A stretch of DNA of 20,263 nucleotides, from positions 1-20,263 of the forward strand of contig JBDRJH010000471.1 of NCBI GenBank assembly GCA_043815125.1, in the 5' to 3' direction. Position numbers and translations under genes: made by a program. Below the pieces are notes generated by a model, which did no database searches, was not told the origin of the DNA, and was given only the letters and a program-made list of their open reading frames with translations. Position 1 is the first letter of the stretch, and each line of letters opens with the position of its first letter. The stretch comes from JAUWBF01 sp043815125 (GTDB taxonomy: Bacteria > Verrucomicrobiota > Verrucomicrobiia > Opitutales > Opitutaceae). Of this stretch, positions 1-6,445 are shown one piece after another.

Positions 1-672
1 CTCGCCGGCGGCCTTGGCCGCGGCCCAGGCCTGGGTGTAGTGCCAGTCGGGCTTGCGGGCCTCCTGCGCGCGGGCGGTGTCCACGCCGACCATCTTGAAG
101 ATCATGGTCATGGGCTGCACGCCGCCGTCGCTCTCGCGGCCCTGGGCATGGGGCACGCCGGCGCGCACGCAGACGTCGCCGTCGCCGGAGGAGTCGATAA
201 TCTGTTTGGCGCGGATGACGGCGCGGCCTTCCTTGGACTCGACGATGACGCCGGTGATGCGGTTGCCCTCGCGAATGACGTCGGAGAGCGAGGTGAAGAA
301 GTAGGGAATGACGCCGGCCTCGACCACCATGCGATCCAAGACGACCTTGATGGCCTCGGTGTCGTAGGTGCCGCCGCTGCCGTAGTGGTCGCCTCCGTGC
401 CAGCCTCCCCAGCCGTCGGCGGCGGTGAGCTTTTCGTGAAGCTCCTTGAAGACGCCGCGCACAAACGGAAAGGGCATGATGGCGCTGAGGATGCCGGCGG
501 TCCAGGTGCCGCCGAAAGAGCCGAAGCGCTCGACGAGGATGGTGCGCGCGCCGGAGCGACCGGCGGCGATGGCCGCGCCGAGGCCGCCGGGGCCGGCGCC
601 GATGACGAGCACGTCGGCTTCGTCGATCACGGGGAGTTCGCGGGCGGGTTCGAGATGGGTGGCGGGGGTCAT
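1..672 (-). CDS. FAD-dependent oxidoreductase, N-terminal part (cut by window edge)
   Basis: The visible 224 residues begin with a dinucleotide-binding Rossmann motif, VLVIGAGPGGLGAAIAAGRSG (around residues 15-35), followed by the beta-strand end TILVERFGSFGGTW. Further on, IIDSSGDGDVCVRAGV is typical of the second FAD-contacting segment of the FAD_oxidored family (PF12831). The protein is therefore probably a flavin-dependent redox enzyme; its substrate cannot be told. There is no signal peptide if translation starts at the ATG at 672. An in-frame ATG at 759 is possible but would reach the start of the divergent gene. The C-terminus lies outside the window. The gene is divergent from an AraC-family regulator, which suggests but does not prove control by it. 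Such oxidoreductases are often found in sugar-utilisation clusters of Verrucomicrobiota and Planctomycetes (family knowledge). Confidence 0.85.
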   Translation of the reverse strand, partial: MTPATHLEPARELPVIDEADVLVIGAGPGGLGAAIAAGRSGARTILVERFGSFGGTWTAGILSAIMPFPFVRGVFKELHEKLTAADGWGGWHGGDHYGSGGTYDTEAIKVVLDRMVVEAGVIPYFFTSLSDVIREGNRITGVIVESKEGRAVIRAKQIIDSSGDGDVCVRAGVPHAQGRESDGGVQPMTMIFKMVGVDTARAQEARKPDWHYTQAWAAAKAAGE

Positions 673-760
673 GATGGAGCCGATGTTGCCGGCGAAGTGC
701 GAGGGGGCCAAGGGAAGGGTGTTGCCATGATTGCACAAATGATTGACGATTTTAAGCATC

Positions 761-1621
761 ATGGGTGTGACAAACGAGGGTCCGAGGCGGTTGACGGTGG
801 AGGATTGGAGCACGTTGCAGGCGCGGCTGGTGTGGGCTTACGAAGGGGCGGTGGATCCGGTGAACCGACGCAATCGCACGCGGAGTCGTTATTTGTCGGC
901 CTGGTGGTTGCGGGCGGGGGAGGTGCGGCTGCGTCAGGGTCGCGAGGTGTGGCGCGCGGGGCCGGGGGAGTGGATGTTTGTGGGGGCGCGGTCGGCGGAG
1001 CAGGAGTTTTCCGACGATGCGCGGATCATGTCGGTGAATTTTCGGTTGGAGTGGCCGTCGGGGGACGCGTTGGTGGACGCGCCGCTGGTGTTGGCCGGGG
1101 AGGCGGCGCCGGAGTTGGGGCGGGCGACGGGGGCGTTGGTGCGGTTTGTGCGGCGGGAGTTTCCGGGGGTGACCTTGGATTTGTGGAGGGCGGAGGCGGA
1201 CGCGCCGGCGTTTTTCGGATTGCAGGAGGTGTTTTCGCGGTGGGTGCGGGCGTATCTGGCGGCGGTGATGGCGGCGGGGGCGACGCCCTCGCGCATGGGC
1301 GGGCTGGATGCGCGGGTGGTGGCGGCGTTGCGCGAGCTTGACCGTTGGCCGTGGGAGACGGCGTTTCGAGAGCGGGAGTTGGCGGCGCGGGTGGGCTTGA
1401 GCGCGGGGCACCTGGACCGGCTGTTCGTGCAGGGCTGCGGAGTGACGCCGCGGATGTATTTGCAGAAGCGGCGGCTGGAGTCGGCGCGGGCGGCGTTGAC
1501 GGACGAGGCGGTGACGGTGAAGCAGGTGGCCTACGCGCTGGGGTTCGGTTCGGCGGCGCACTTTTGCCGATGGTTCAAGCAGGTGACGGGGGAGACGCCG
1601 GGGCAGGCGCGGGCGGGGTGA
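761..1621 (+). CDS. AraC-family transcriptional regulator
   Basis: This 286-residue protein has the usual AraC/XylS layout. Residues about 40-95 look like a cupin-type sensing domain (RAGEVRLRQGREVWRAGPGEW). Residues about 180-283 hold the two-helix-turn-helix DNA-binding domain. The first helix-turn-helix is ELAARVGLSAGHLDRLF (from about 206) and the second is VKQVAYALGFGSAAHFCRWF (from about 253), followed by the characteristic TGETP ending. It probably binds a sugar or related effector and controls the divergent oxidoreductase gene, but the effector is unknown. I chose the ATG at 761; an in-frame TTG at 743 would add six residues. No Shine-Dalgarno sequence is visible before either. The divergent spacer is only about 90 bases and I cannot assign a confident promoter in it. 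Confidence 0.9.
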   Translation: MGVTNEGPRRLTVEDWSTLQARLVWAYEGAVDPVNRRNRTRSRYLSAWWLRAGEVRLRQGREVWRAGPGEWMFVGARSAEQEFSDDARIMSVNFRLEWPSGDALVDAPLVLAGEAAPELGRATGALVRFVRREFPGVTLDLWRAEADAPAFFGLQEVFSRWVRAYLAAVMAAGATPSRMGGLDARVVAALRELDRWPWETAFRERELAARVGLSAGHLDRLFVQGCGVTPRMYLQKRRLESARAALTDEAVTVKQVAYALGFGSAAHFCRWFKQVTGETPGQARAG

Positions 1622-1673
1622 ACGCGGGGGGATTGAACCTTGTGCAGGCTGGCGAGTGAGGCACCTTGGCGGG

Positions 1674-2744
1674 GTGAAAATCTCGATCCTGTTTCGTCGG
1701 GGGGCTTGGGCTCCGGTCGCTTTCCTTTTGGTGTTTGTGTCGTCGCTCGGTGCGCAGGGGCGGTATGAGACGCCTGATCTTCCGGAGGTGCAGCCGGTGA
1801 TGGAGCGCTTCCGCGCCGACTGGCCGGTGTTGAGCAAGCCGGCCTACCTGGCCGAGCCCAAGGGCATCGCGTGGCCGGTGGAGGTGTCGCAGGAAGATCA
1901 ATACCGCTGGTTCGGCCTCTACATGGCGTTGCCCGAGGAATCGCGCAAAGTGATGCGGAGCTCGCGGCGCCTGTTTCGCGAGATGGGCATGGACCCCTCG
2001 ACGCTGGGCCAGATGGAGTATTCCAACATCCGCATCGTCCCCATCTCGGCCCGCGCCGAGGACGGCAAGCTGACCGGTGACGTCGAGGTGTGGGCGAGCT
2101 ACGAGACCACGTCGTCCACCGAAAACACGATCAACATGGGCAAGGGCAACGTCACCATGACCACCATCTCCAAGACCGAGACGGTGGCCCGCGGCATCTA
2201 CCGCATGATCGAGGACGAGCACGGCCCGCGCGCGGTGCCGGTGGTGGTGGCGCGCAAGACCCGCATGAGGAACACCTCGCGAAGCTCCGATCCCGTGATG
2301 CAGCGCAACCTCGACCGCGCGGCCAAAAACAACGCCACGCCGTGGAACACGCACGTGCAATACATCGCCGACATCAAACCGCTCACCAGCGCGACGTTCC
2401 TGTTTCTCGATCTGCCCGAATTCACCGCGCGGCCGACGTCAACGCCGAAGATGAGCCGCCAGCTCATGTCGATGCTCATGATCGAGGACAACGAGCGGGA
2501 CATGCGTTCGCTGACCTACACGGGCCGTCATCTCACGAGCGTGGCGCCGTTTCGCGATGGCAAACAGCATGGCGATCAATTCGTCTATATGGCCGACTTC
2601 ACGCGCGGTAGCAGCGTGCCGCTGGAGCAAATGCCCGGCATGGAAAACGCGCGCAAAATCCAACGCGACGGCATCAGCCTGATCGAGATGCGCACCACCT
2701 GGCGCGACGGTCAAATCGTGCGCACGGCCGGAGGGCGGCCCTGA
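1674..2744 (+). CDS. Secreted protein of unknown function
   Basis: I do not recognise a family for this 356-residue protein. The GTG at 1674 gives a clean signal peptide: MKISILFRRG, then a hydrophobic core (APVAFLLVFVSSLG) and a likely cleavage near AQG. A GTG at 1656 would add six residues. The mature part has no membrane segment. It contains a Thr/Ser-rich stretch around SYETTSSTENTINMGKGNVT and is otherwise polar and mixed alpha/beta in character. The stop codon overlaps the ATG of the next gene (ATGA at 2744), so the two are probably translated together and may act as partners outside the cytoplasmic membrane. Function is unassigned; the signal peptide and reading frame are the solid parts. 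Confidence 0.75.
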   Translation: MKISILFRRGAWAPVAFLLVFVSSLGAQGRYETPDLPEVQPVMERFRADWPVLSKPAYLAEPKGIAWPVEVSQEDQYRWFGLYMALPEESRKVMRSSRRLFREMGMDPSTLGQMEYSNIRIVPISARAEDGKLTGDVEVWASYETTSSTENTINMGKGNVTMTTISKTETVARGIYRMIEDEHGPRAVPVVVARKTRMRNTSRSSDPVMQRNLDRAAKNNATPWNTHVQYIADIKPLTSATFLFLDLPEFTARPTSTPKMSRQLMSMLMIEDNERDMRSLTYTGRHLTSVAPFRDGKQHGDQFVYMADFTRGSSVPLEQMPGMENARKIQRDGISLIEMRTTWRDGQIVRTAGGRP

Positions 2745-3805
2745 TGCGCCGGCGGTCGCTCCTGGTCGCCGCGATGCTCGCCGCGGGTGTGTCGTCGCTG
2801 GCGGCGTTGGACGTCTCGGATACGGGGCGCTTCACGCTGGTGTCGGGTTCGCTCAACGGTCGGGGCAAGGTTTTCGACGGGCACACCGGCGTGCACATCG
2901 AGGGCGAGTGGTCGGCCGGTCGCACGCTTCCCGAGCGCGCCTATCGGGTGAGCCATTCGAAGGCGCCGTCGCGCGACTTCGAGCAGTTCTACGATGAAAA
3001 CGGACACCTGGTGCGCGGCGTGGAGTTGCTCGCCGCCGGCTCGCTGGGGCGGGTGTTGCCGCACTTCGAAGGCGAGTTTGCGCGCCGGTATCACGACGCG
3101 GCCAATCGCGAGGTCACGGTGCTGGCGCGCGGCGTCTATCGCAACGGCGTGGGGCTCGAGTATCGCGGGGAGTTTTCCTATCTGCCGGCGGCCGGCTTCA
3201 TCGAGCGGGGCATTGTGCAGGGCTATTACCTTTTCTACGGCGACCTGGTGGACGTGGAGGAAGGCGACGAGACGGAGACGGGTCTGTTCCTGAGCGACGC
3301 CACGCTGCCCGGGGCGATGATGCGATTCTACCGCGCCGATGCCGAATACCTCGCGCTGTTTCAGGAGAAGCTGCGCGGCGATCTGCAGGATGCGCAGGTG
3401 CGTGCGGCCAACCGCCAGGAGCGGCAGCGACGCTTTGAATTTGCGATGTCGTTGATCAACGTCGCGGCGCAGGCCTACGGCGGGCAATTGCTTGCCGGCC
3501 AATCGGGCGGAATCGGCGGCGGTTCGGTCGCGGGCCTGCCCCTGGGCGGTTTGGTCGGCGGTGGCGGCGGCGGCGCGGGCGGCAATCCGTTGGGTGCGTT
3601 GCTCGGCGGCGGCTCCAGCGGTGGGCGCGGTCAGTTCGCGCTCGGGCTGGTGCAGTCCGTGCTCAACAGCCCCGGCGAGACGCAGCCCGAATCGCTCAAG
3701 GACATGGCGGTCCGCAGTCTGGTGAACGCCGGCATGGGCAAGCTCGTCGATGACCCCGAATTCGCCGAGCAGTTGAGCGACCTCGTGACCGAGAAGCTGA
3801 AATGA
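2744..3805 (+). CDS. Secreted protein with glycine-rich segment, unknown function
   Basis: This 353-residue protein starts with a signal peptide (MRRRSLLVAAMLAAGVSSLAAL, cleavage around residue 21). The next part (about 25-190) is rich in beta-type repeats of the form GxxExxGEF, with FDGHTGVHIEGEW, HFEGEFARRY and YRGEFSYL. These loosely resemble MORN-like 'GEF/GEW' strands, but I do not claim that family. A charged, probably helical segment with possible coiled-coil character spans about 200-232. A strongly glycine-rich stretch follows (about 246-295), then a helical C-terminus. It overlaps the upstream gene by four bases (ATGA), implying translational coupling. The glycine-rich segment could be a flexible linker or a membrane-associated stretch. 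No catalytic motif is visible. Confidence 0.75.
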   Translation: MRRRSLLVAAMLAAGVSSLAALDVSDTGRFTLVSGSLNGRGKVFDGHTGVHIEGEWSAGRTLPERAYRVSHSKAPSRDFEQFYDENGHLVRGVELLAAGSLGRVLPHFEGEFARRYHDAANREVTVLARGVYRNGVGLEYRGEFSYLPAAGFIERGIVQGYYLFYGDLVDVEEGDETETGLFLSDATLPGAMMRFYRADAEYLALFQEKLRGDLQDAQVRAANRQERQRRFEFAMSLINVAAQAYGGQLLAGQSGGIGGGSVAGLPLGGLVGGGGGGAGGNPLGALLGGGSSGGRGQFALGLVQSVLNSPGETQPESLKDMAVRSLVNAGMGKLVDDPEFAEQLSDLVTEKLK

Positions 3806-3812
3806 TCGGCCG

Positions 3813-3849
3813 CCCCGCCCCGCCGCGGCGGAAAGGCTGTCTGGCGGGG
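3813..3849 (+). terminator. Possible terminator hairpin after the secreted-protein pair
   Basis: CCCCGCC (3813-3819) can pair with GGCGGGG (3843-3849). A competing perfect palindrome CCGCCGCGGCGG sits at 3820-3831 inside it. It lies 8 bases after the stop codon at 3805. No clear T-tract follows, so intrinsic termination is uncertain. The remaining stretch up to the deacetylase gene at 4004 holds nothing I can name. Confidence 0.3.
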
Positions 3850-4003
3850 GAAGCGTGAGGGGTGGGTTTAGTTGATTGTGCTCAGGCTCAGTCTGCGGAA
3901 GCGGGCTTGATGGGCGGCGTATTCGACGAATGCCGTGGAATAGGTCTGAAGCCGAGTGGCGCGCGTTGACGCGGCGCGGGATTTGTGACGCCAATGGCCG
4001 CTT

Positions 4004-4660
4004 ATGAAAGTGGTCCAATGCTGGGATGACGGGGTCAACGATGACATCCGCCTGATCGAAATTCTCCGGAAGCACGGGGCGAAGGCCTCGTTCAACCTGA
4101 ACCCGGCGACGCACGGCGCGGAGCGGCAGGGCGGGCATAGCGAGAAGTGGAACAAGACCATCCAACGGCTCGCGCGGGCGGAACTGAACTCCGTGTATGA
4201 CGGCTTCACCATCGCCAACCATTCGATGACACATCCGCAGCCGACGCGCATCCCGCTGGAGCAGTGGCGGAGCGAGGTGGTCGATGCGCGCAAGATTCTC
4301 CAGGACTGGTTTCAGCAACCGATCCTCGGCTTTGTGTATCCGTATGGCGGGCACGACGACGCCACCGCCGACGTGGTGCGCGAGGCGGGGCACGTCTATG
4401 CGCGCACGACCAAGAACGTGACACCGTGTTTCCCCCCGGAGGATCCGATGAAGTTTCACGCGGACCGGCATTTTCACGCGCCGGATTTTTGGGAGCGCTA
4501 CGAACAGGCCAAGGCGTCGGGCTGCGGCGTGTTCTATTTTTGGGGACACAGCTACGAGCTGTGCACGGAGGAGCAGTGGTCGGCGTTCGATGAAAAAATC
4601 GCGCGCATCAGCGCAGATCCCGACGCGCAGTGGGCGGAGCTGCCGGAGCTGTTCGGGTGA
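4004..4660 (+). CDS. Polysaccharide deacetylase (NodB-homology, CE4-type)
   Basis: This 218-residue protein carries the NodB metal-dependent deacetylase signatures. Motif 1 is WDDG (Asp8-Asp9, matching the TFDDG consensus). Motif 2 is ANHSMTHP, with metal-binding His73 and His77. Motif 3 is YPYGG (about 112-116), and a late WGHSYEL supplies the expected C-terminal histidine (His182). Known members remove N- or O-acetyl groups from chitin, peptidoglycan or exopolysaccharides. Here no signal peptide is visible, so the enzyme appears cytoplasmic, or the substrate is an intracellular oligosaccharide or sugar. Length is close to the minimal catalytic domain. The stop codon overlaps the GTG start of the EamA-type permease (GTGA at 4657), pointing to a two-gene operon. 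The substrate is not predictable. Confidence 0.88.
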   Translation: MKVVQCWDDGVNDDIRLIEILRKHGAKASFNLNPATHGAERQGGHSEKWNKTIQRLARAELNSVYDGFTIANHSMTHPQPTRIPLEQWRSEVVDARKILQDWFQQPILGFVYPYGGHDDATADVVREAGHVYARTTKNVTPCFPPEDPMKFHADRHFHAPDFWERYEQAKASGCGVFYFWGHSYELCTEEQWSAFDEKIARISADPDAQWAELPELFG

Positions 4661-5541
4661 ACGACTTTCCTCTCCACCTGTTCCTGCCGCTGCTGGCCGC
4701 CGTTGTTTATGCGGTGGGGGCGCTCGCGGTGAAGCGCGCGCTGTTTTTTGGGCTCGGCATCTGGCGGCTGACGTTTTTGTCGAACCTGGCTATGGGTCTG
4801 TTGTTTCTGCCGCTGCTGCTGCTCGGCGGCGCGGAGGGCGCGGATGGACGCTGGTATCAACCGGTGCTCGGCGGGCTGACGTTTCTGACGGGGCAGGTTT
4901 TTACGTTTCTGGCCTTGAACAAGGGCGACGTCTCGGTGGCGACGCCGGTGATGGGGATCAAGGTGATTCTGGTGGCGTTTTTCAGCACGCTGCTGGTGGC
5001 CGAGCCGGTCTCGCCGCAGCTGTGGGGCGGGGCGTTTCTGACGACGCTCGGCATCCTGCTGCTGCACGGCGGGTTGGCGGCGGAGCGTCGGCTGGTGTTG
5101 CCGACGCTGGTGTTGGCGGCGACCAGCGCGGCGGCGTTCGCGCTCACCGACGTGCTGGTGCAGCGGTGGGCGCCGCAGTGGGGCATCGGACATTTCCTGC
5201 CGCTGATGTTTGGCTGCCTGACGGTTTTTTCGTTCGGATTCATCCCGTTCTTCAGCGGACCGCTCTGGCCGCTTCCTCGGGAGGGCGCGGGCTGGGTGAT
5301 CGGGGGCTGTTGTCTGCTGGCGTTGCAGGCGTTGATTCTGGCGGTGACGTTCGGCGTGTTCGGCGACGCGACGGCGGTGAATATCGTGTTCAGTTCGCGC
5401 GGCCTGATGAGCGTGGTGCTGGTGTGGCTGGCGGGGCACTGGTTCACCAGCGCGGAGCAGCACCTTGGCCGGAAGGTTCTGACTCGCCGCCTGTGCGGCG
5501 CGTCGCTGCTGGTCGCGGCGATCGCGCTGACGCTTGTTTGA
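4657..5541 (+). CDS. EamA/DMT-superfamily permease
   Basis: This 294-residue, very hydrophobic protein shows about ten predicted membrane segments in two similar halves, as in drug/metabolite transporters of the EamA type. The first half includes LFLPLLAAVVYAVGALAVKR and a segment around ALNKGDVSVATPVMGIKVI. That 'lnkGdvSvatPvm' pattern is typical of the end of an EamA repeat. The second half includes VNIVFSSRGLMSVVLVW. Such proteins export or import small metabolites or sugars in the cytoplasmic membrane; the substrate is unknown. The start is the GTG at 4657, overlapping the deacetylase stop, so the two are probably coupled in translation. The gene ends 20 bases before the stop codon of the GH20 remnant on the other strand, with no obvious terminator between them. 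Confidence 0.85.
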   Translation: MNDFPLHLFLPLLAAVVYAVGALAVKRALFFGLGIWRLTFLSNLAMGLLFLPLLLLGGAEGADGRWYQPVLGGLTFLTGQVFTFLALNKGDVSVATPVMGIKVILVAFFSTLLVAEPVSPQLWGGAFLTTLGILLLHGGLAAERRLVLPTLVLAATSAAAFALTDVLVQRWAPQWGIGHFLPLMFGCLTVFSFGFIPFFSGPLWPLPREGAGWVIGGCCLLALQALILAVTFGVFGDATAVNIVFSSRGLMSVVLVWLAGHWFTSAEQHLGRKVLTRRLCGASLLVAAIALTLV

Positions 5542-5561
5542 GCGCGGGACGGTTTATCGTG

Positions 5562-5663
5562 CTAGTTTGAATACAGCTGGCGGGTGAAGGACGCGTAGTC
5601 GCGGCGTTCGCGCGGGGTCCAGGCGACTTCGGTGAGGGCCTGGGCGCGGGGGAAGAGGAGGGC
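5562..5663 (-). pseudogene. Remnant of the 3' end of a GH20 beta-hexosaminidase gene
   Basis: The minus strand here encodes LLFPRAQALTEVAWTPRERR and then DYASFTRQLYSN and a stop codon. This matches the C-terminus of the intact GH20 gene in this window (LLFPRAQALAEVAWTPRARR, then DFTSFTRRLK), and the DNA is correspondingly similar from about 5579 to 5662 against 16302-16385. The match ends abruptly at the upstream end. The open frame continues to about 5780 but no longer resembles GH20 and overlaps the prepilin-like gene. Only about 34 codons survive and the catalytic domain is absent, so it cannot be functional. It probably marks the edge of a past deletion, insertion or recombination event. 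Confidence 0.7.
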
Positions 5664-5728
5664 GAAGGGACGTGGCGACGACGAATGAGGATCAATGGAA
5701 AAACGGCGGGCAAATAAAGCCGTGGCGT

Positions 5729-6403
5729 TCAGGAGCCGGGCCCCCAAGGCGGTTCGGTTCCGGAATGGGTGGCACCCCACGGCATGGCGTTGAAATTGAG
5801 GATGCGCACCGAACCGTCGGCATAGAGCATGTTGAAGCGACGTGAATGGCGCTCGACGGGAGGGATATCGTAGCGACTGTTTCCGTTTTGCATCAGACTT
5901 TGCGAATCGCGCCTGAACGCGCGATCATCGGAGTCGGTGACGAGGAACGTTTCGCTTGGCCGCGCGATGGATGTAAAGGGGATCTTGAGTCTCGGAGTCT
6001 GGTTGGATCCCAGATGGTAGTTGATGCCATAGGACGACTGGACTGAGAGCGTGTTGGCATCCGGCACAACCGACGGACACCCGAAGACGTCTGCTGCACG
6101 CGCTCCGGTAGAGCTGTTCTGTAGGTAATCCTTCAGATAGTTGTCCCAAGTCCTGGTCGCGTTGGTGGCTTGATCCACTTGGATGTCCACCGGCAGGCGG
6201 TTGTCGTTGTCCGCCCGATACAGGGTAAACAGTATGCCGATTTGCCGAAGGTTGCTCAGGCAACGGGTGTCACGGGCCGAGGCGCGAACCTTGCCAATCG
6301 AGACGATGATGATCGACGCCAGGATGCCCACGATGGCGATGACCGTGAGCAGTTCGACCAAAGTGAAGCCGTGGCGAGGGAGAGAGTAGGGCCGGGGGTT
6401 CAT
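5729..6403 (-). CDS. Prepilin-type protein with N-terminal methylation motif and H-x9-DG domain
   Basis: This 224-residue protein starts with a short basic leader ending in Gly12, followed by FTLVELLTVIAIVGILASII. That is the prepilin peptidase cleavage and N-methylation signature with Glu at +5 and a hydrophobic helix. The C-terminal part carries the H-x9-DG motif (His186 to Asp196-Gly197 in RHSRRFNMLYADGS) common in the large families of such proteins in Planctomycetes and Verrucomicrobiota. They resemble type II secretion pseudopilins, but their roles are mostly unknown. The ATG at 6403 is preferred over the TTG at 6409. It is the last gene of the minus-strand run, 42 bases after the stand-alone hydrolase, so it is probably co-transcribed. 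By eye it looks less GC-rich than its neighbours, which may indicate a separate origin. Confidence 0.85.
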   Translation of the reverse strand: MNPRPYSLPRHGFTLVELLTVIAIVGILASIIIVSIGKVRASARDTRCLSNLRQIGILFTLYRADNDNRLPVDIQVDQATNATRTWDNYLKDYLQNSSTGARAADVFGCPSVVPDANTLSVQSSYGINYHLGSNQTPRLKIPFTSIARPSETFLVTDSDDRAFRRDSQSLMQNGNSRYDIPPVERHSRRFNMLYADGSVRILNFNAMPWGATHSGTEPPWGPGS

Positions 6404-6445
6404 GGGCAATTGGGGTGGAGGGAATGGGGGGCAGACGGAGAGCGG

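Noticed and set aside
672..761. Divergent promoter and AraC operator in the oxidoreductase/AraC spacer
   Set aside because: AT-rich stretch around 722-760 is suggestive, but no candidate -35/-10 pair or direct repeat reached a level I can defend.
40..1341. 433-codon open frame on the plus strand opposite the oxidoreductase and through the AraC gene
   Set aside because: Its product is a low-complexity Gly/Ala/His/Asp-rich string. It spans two genes with clear family motifs and is a shadow produced by high GC at third positions.
3868..4003. Minus-strand C-terminal-like peptide (LQTYSTAFVEYAAHQARFRR then LSLSTIN and a stop codon) before the deacetylase gene
   Set aside because: It looks less biased than other shadows and could be a gene remnant, but I find no homologue within the window and cannot name a family, so it is not called.
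2711..4549. 612-codon minus-strand open frame across the secreted-protein and deacetylase genes
   Set aside because: It crosses gene boundaries on the other strand, is Arg/His/Pro-rich without any motif, and lies opposite well-supported genes.
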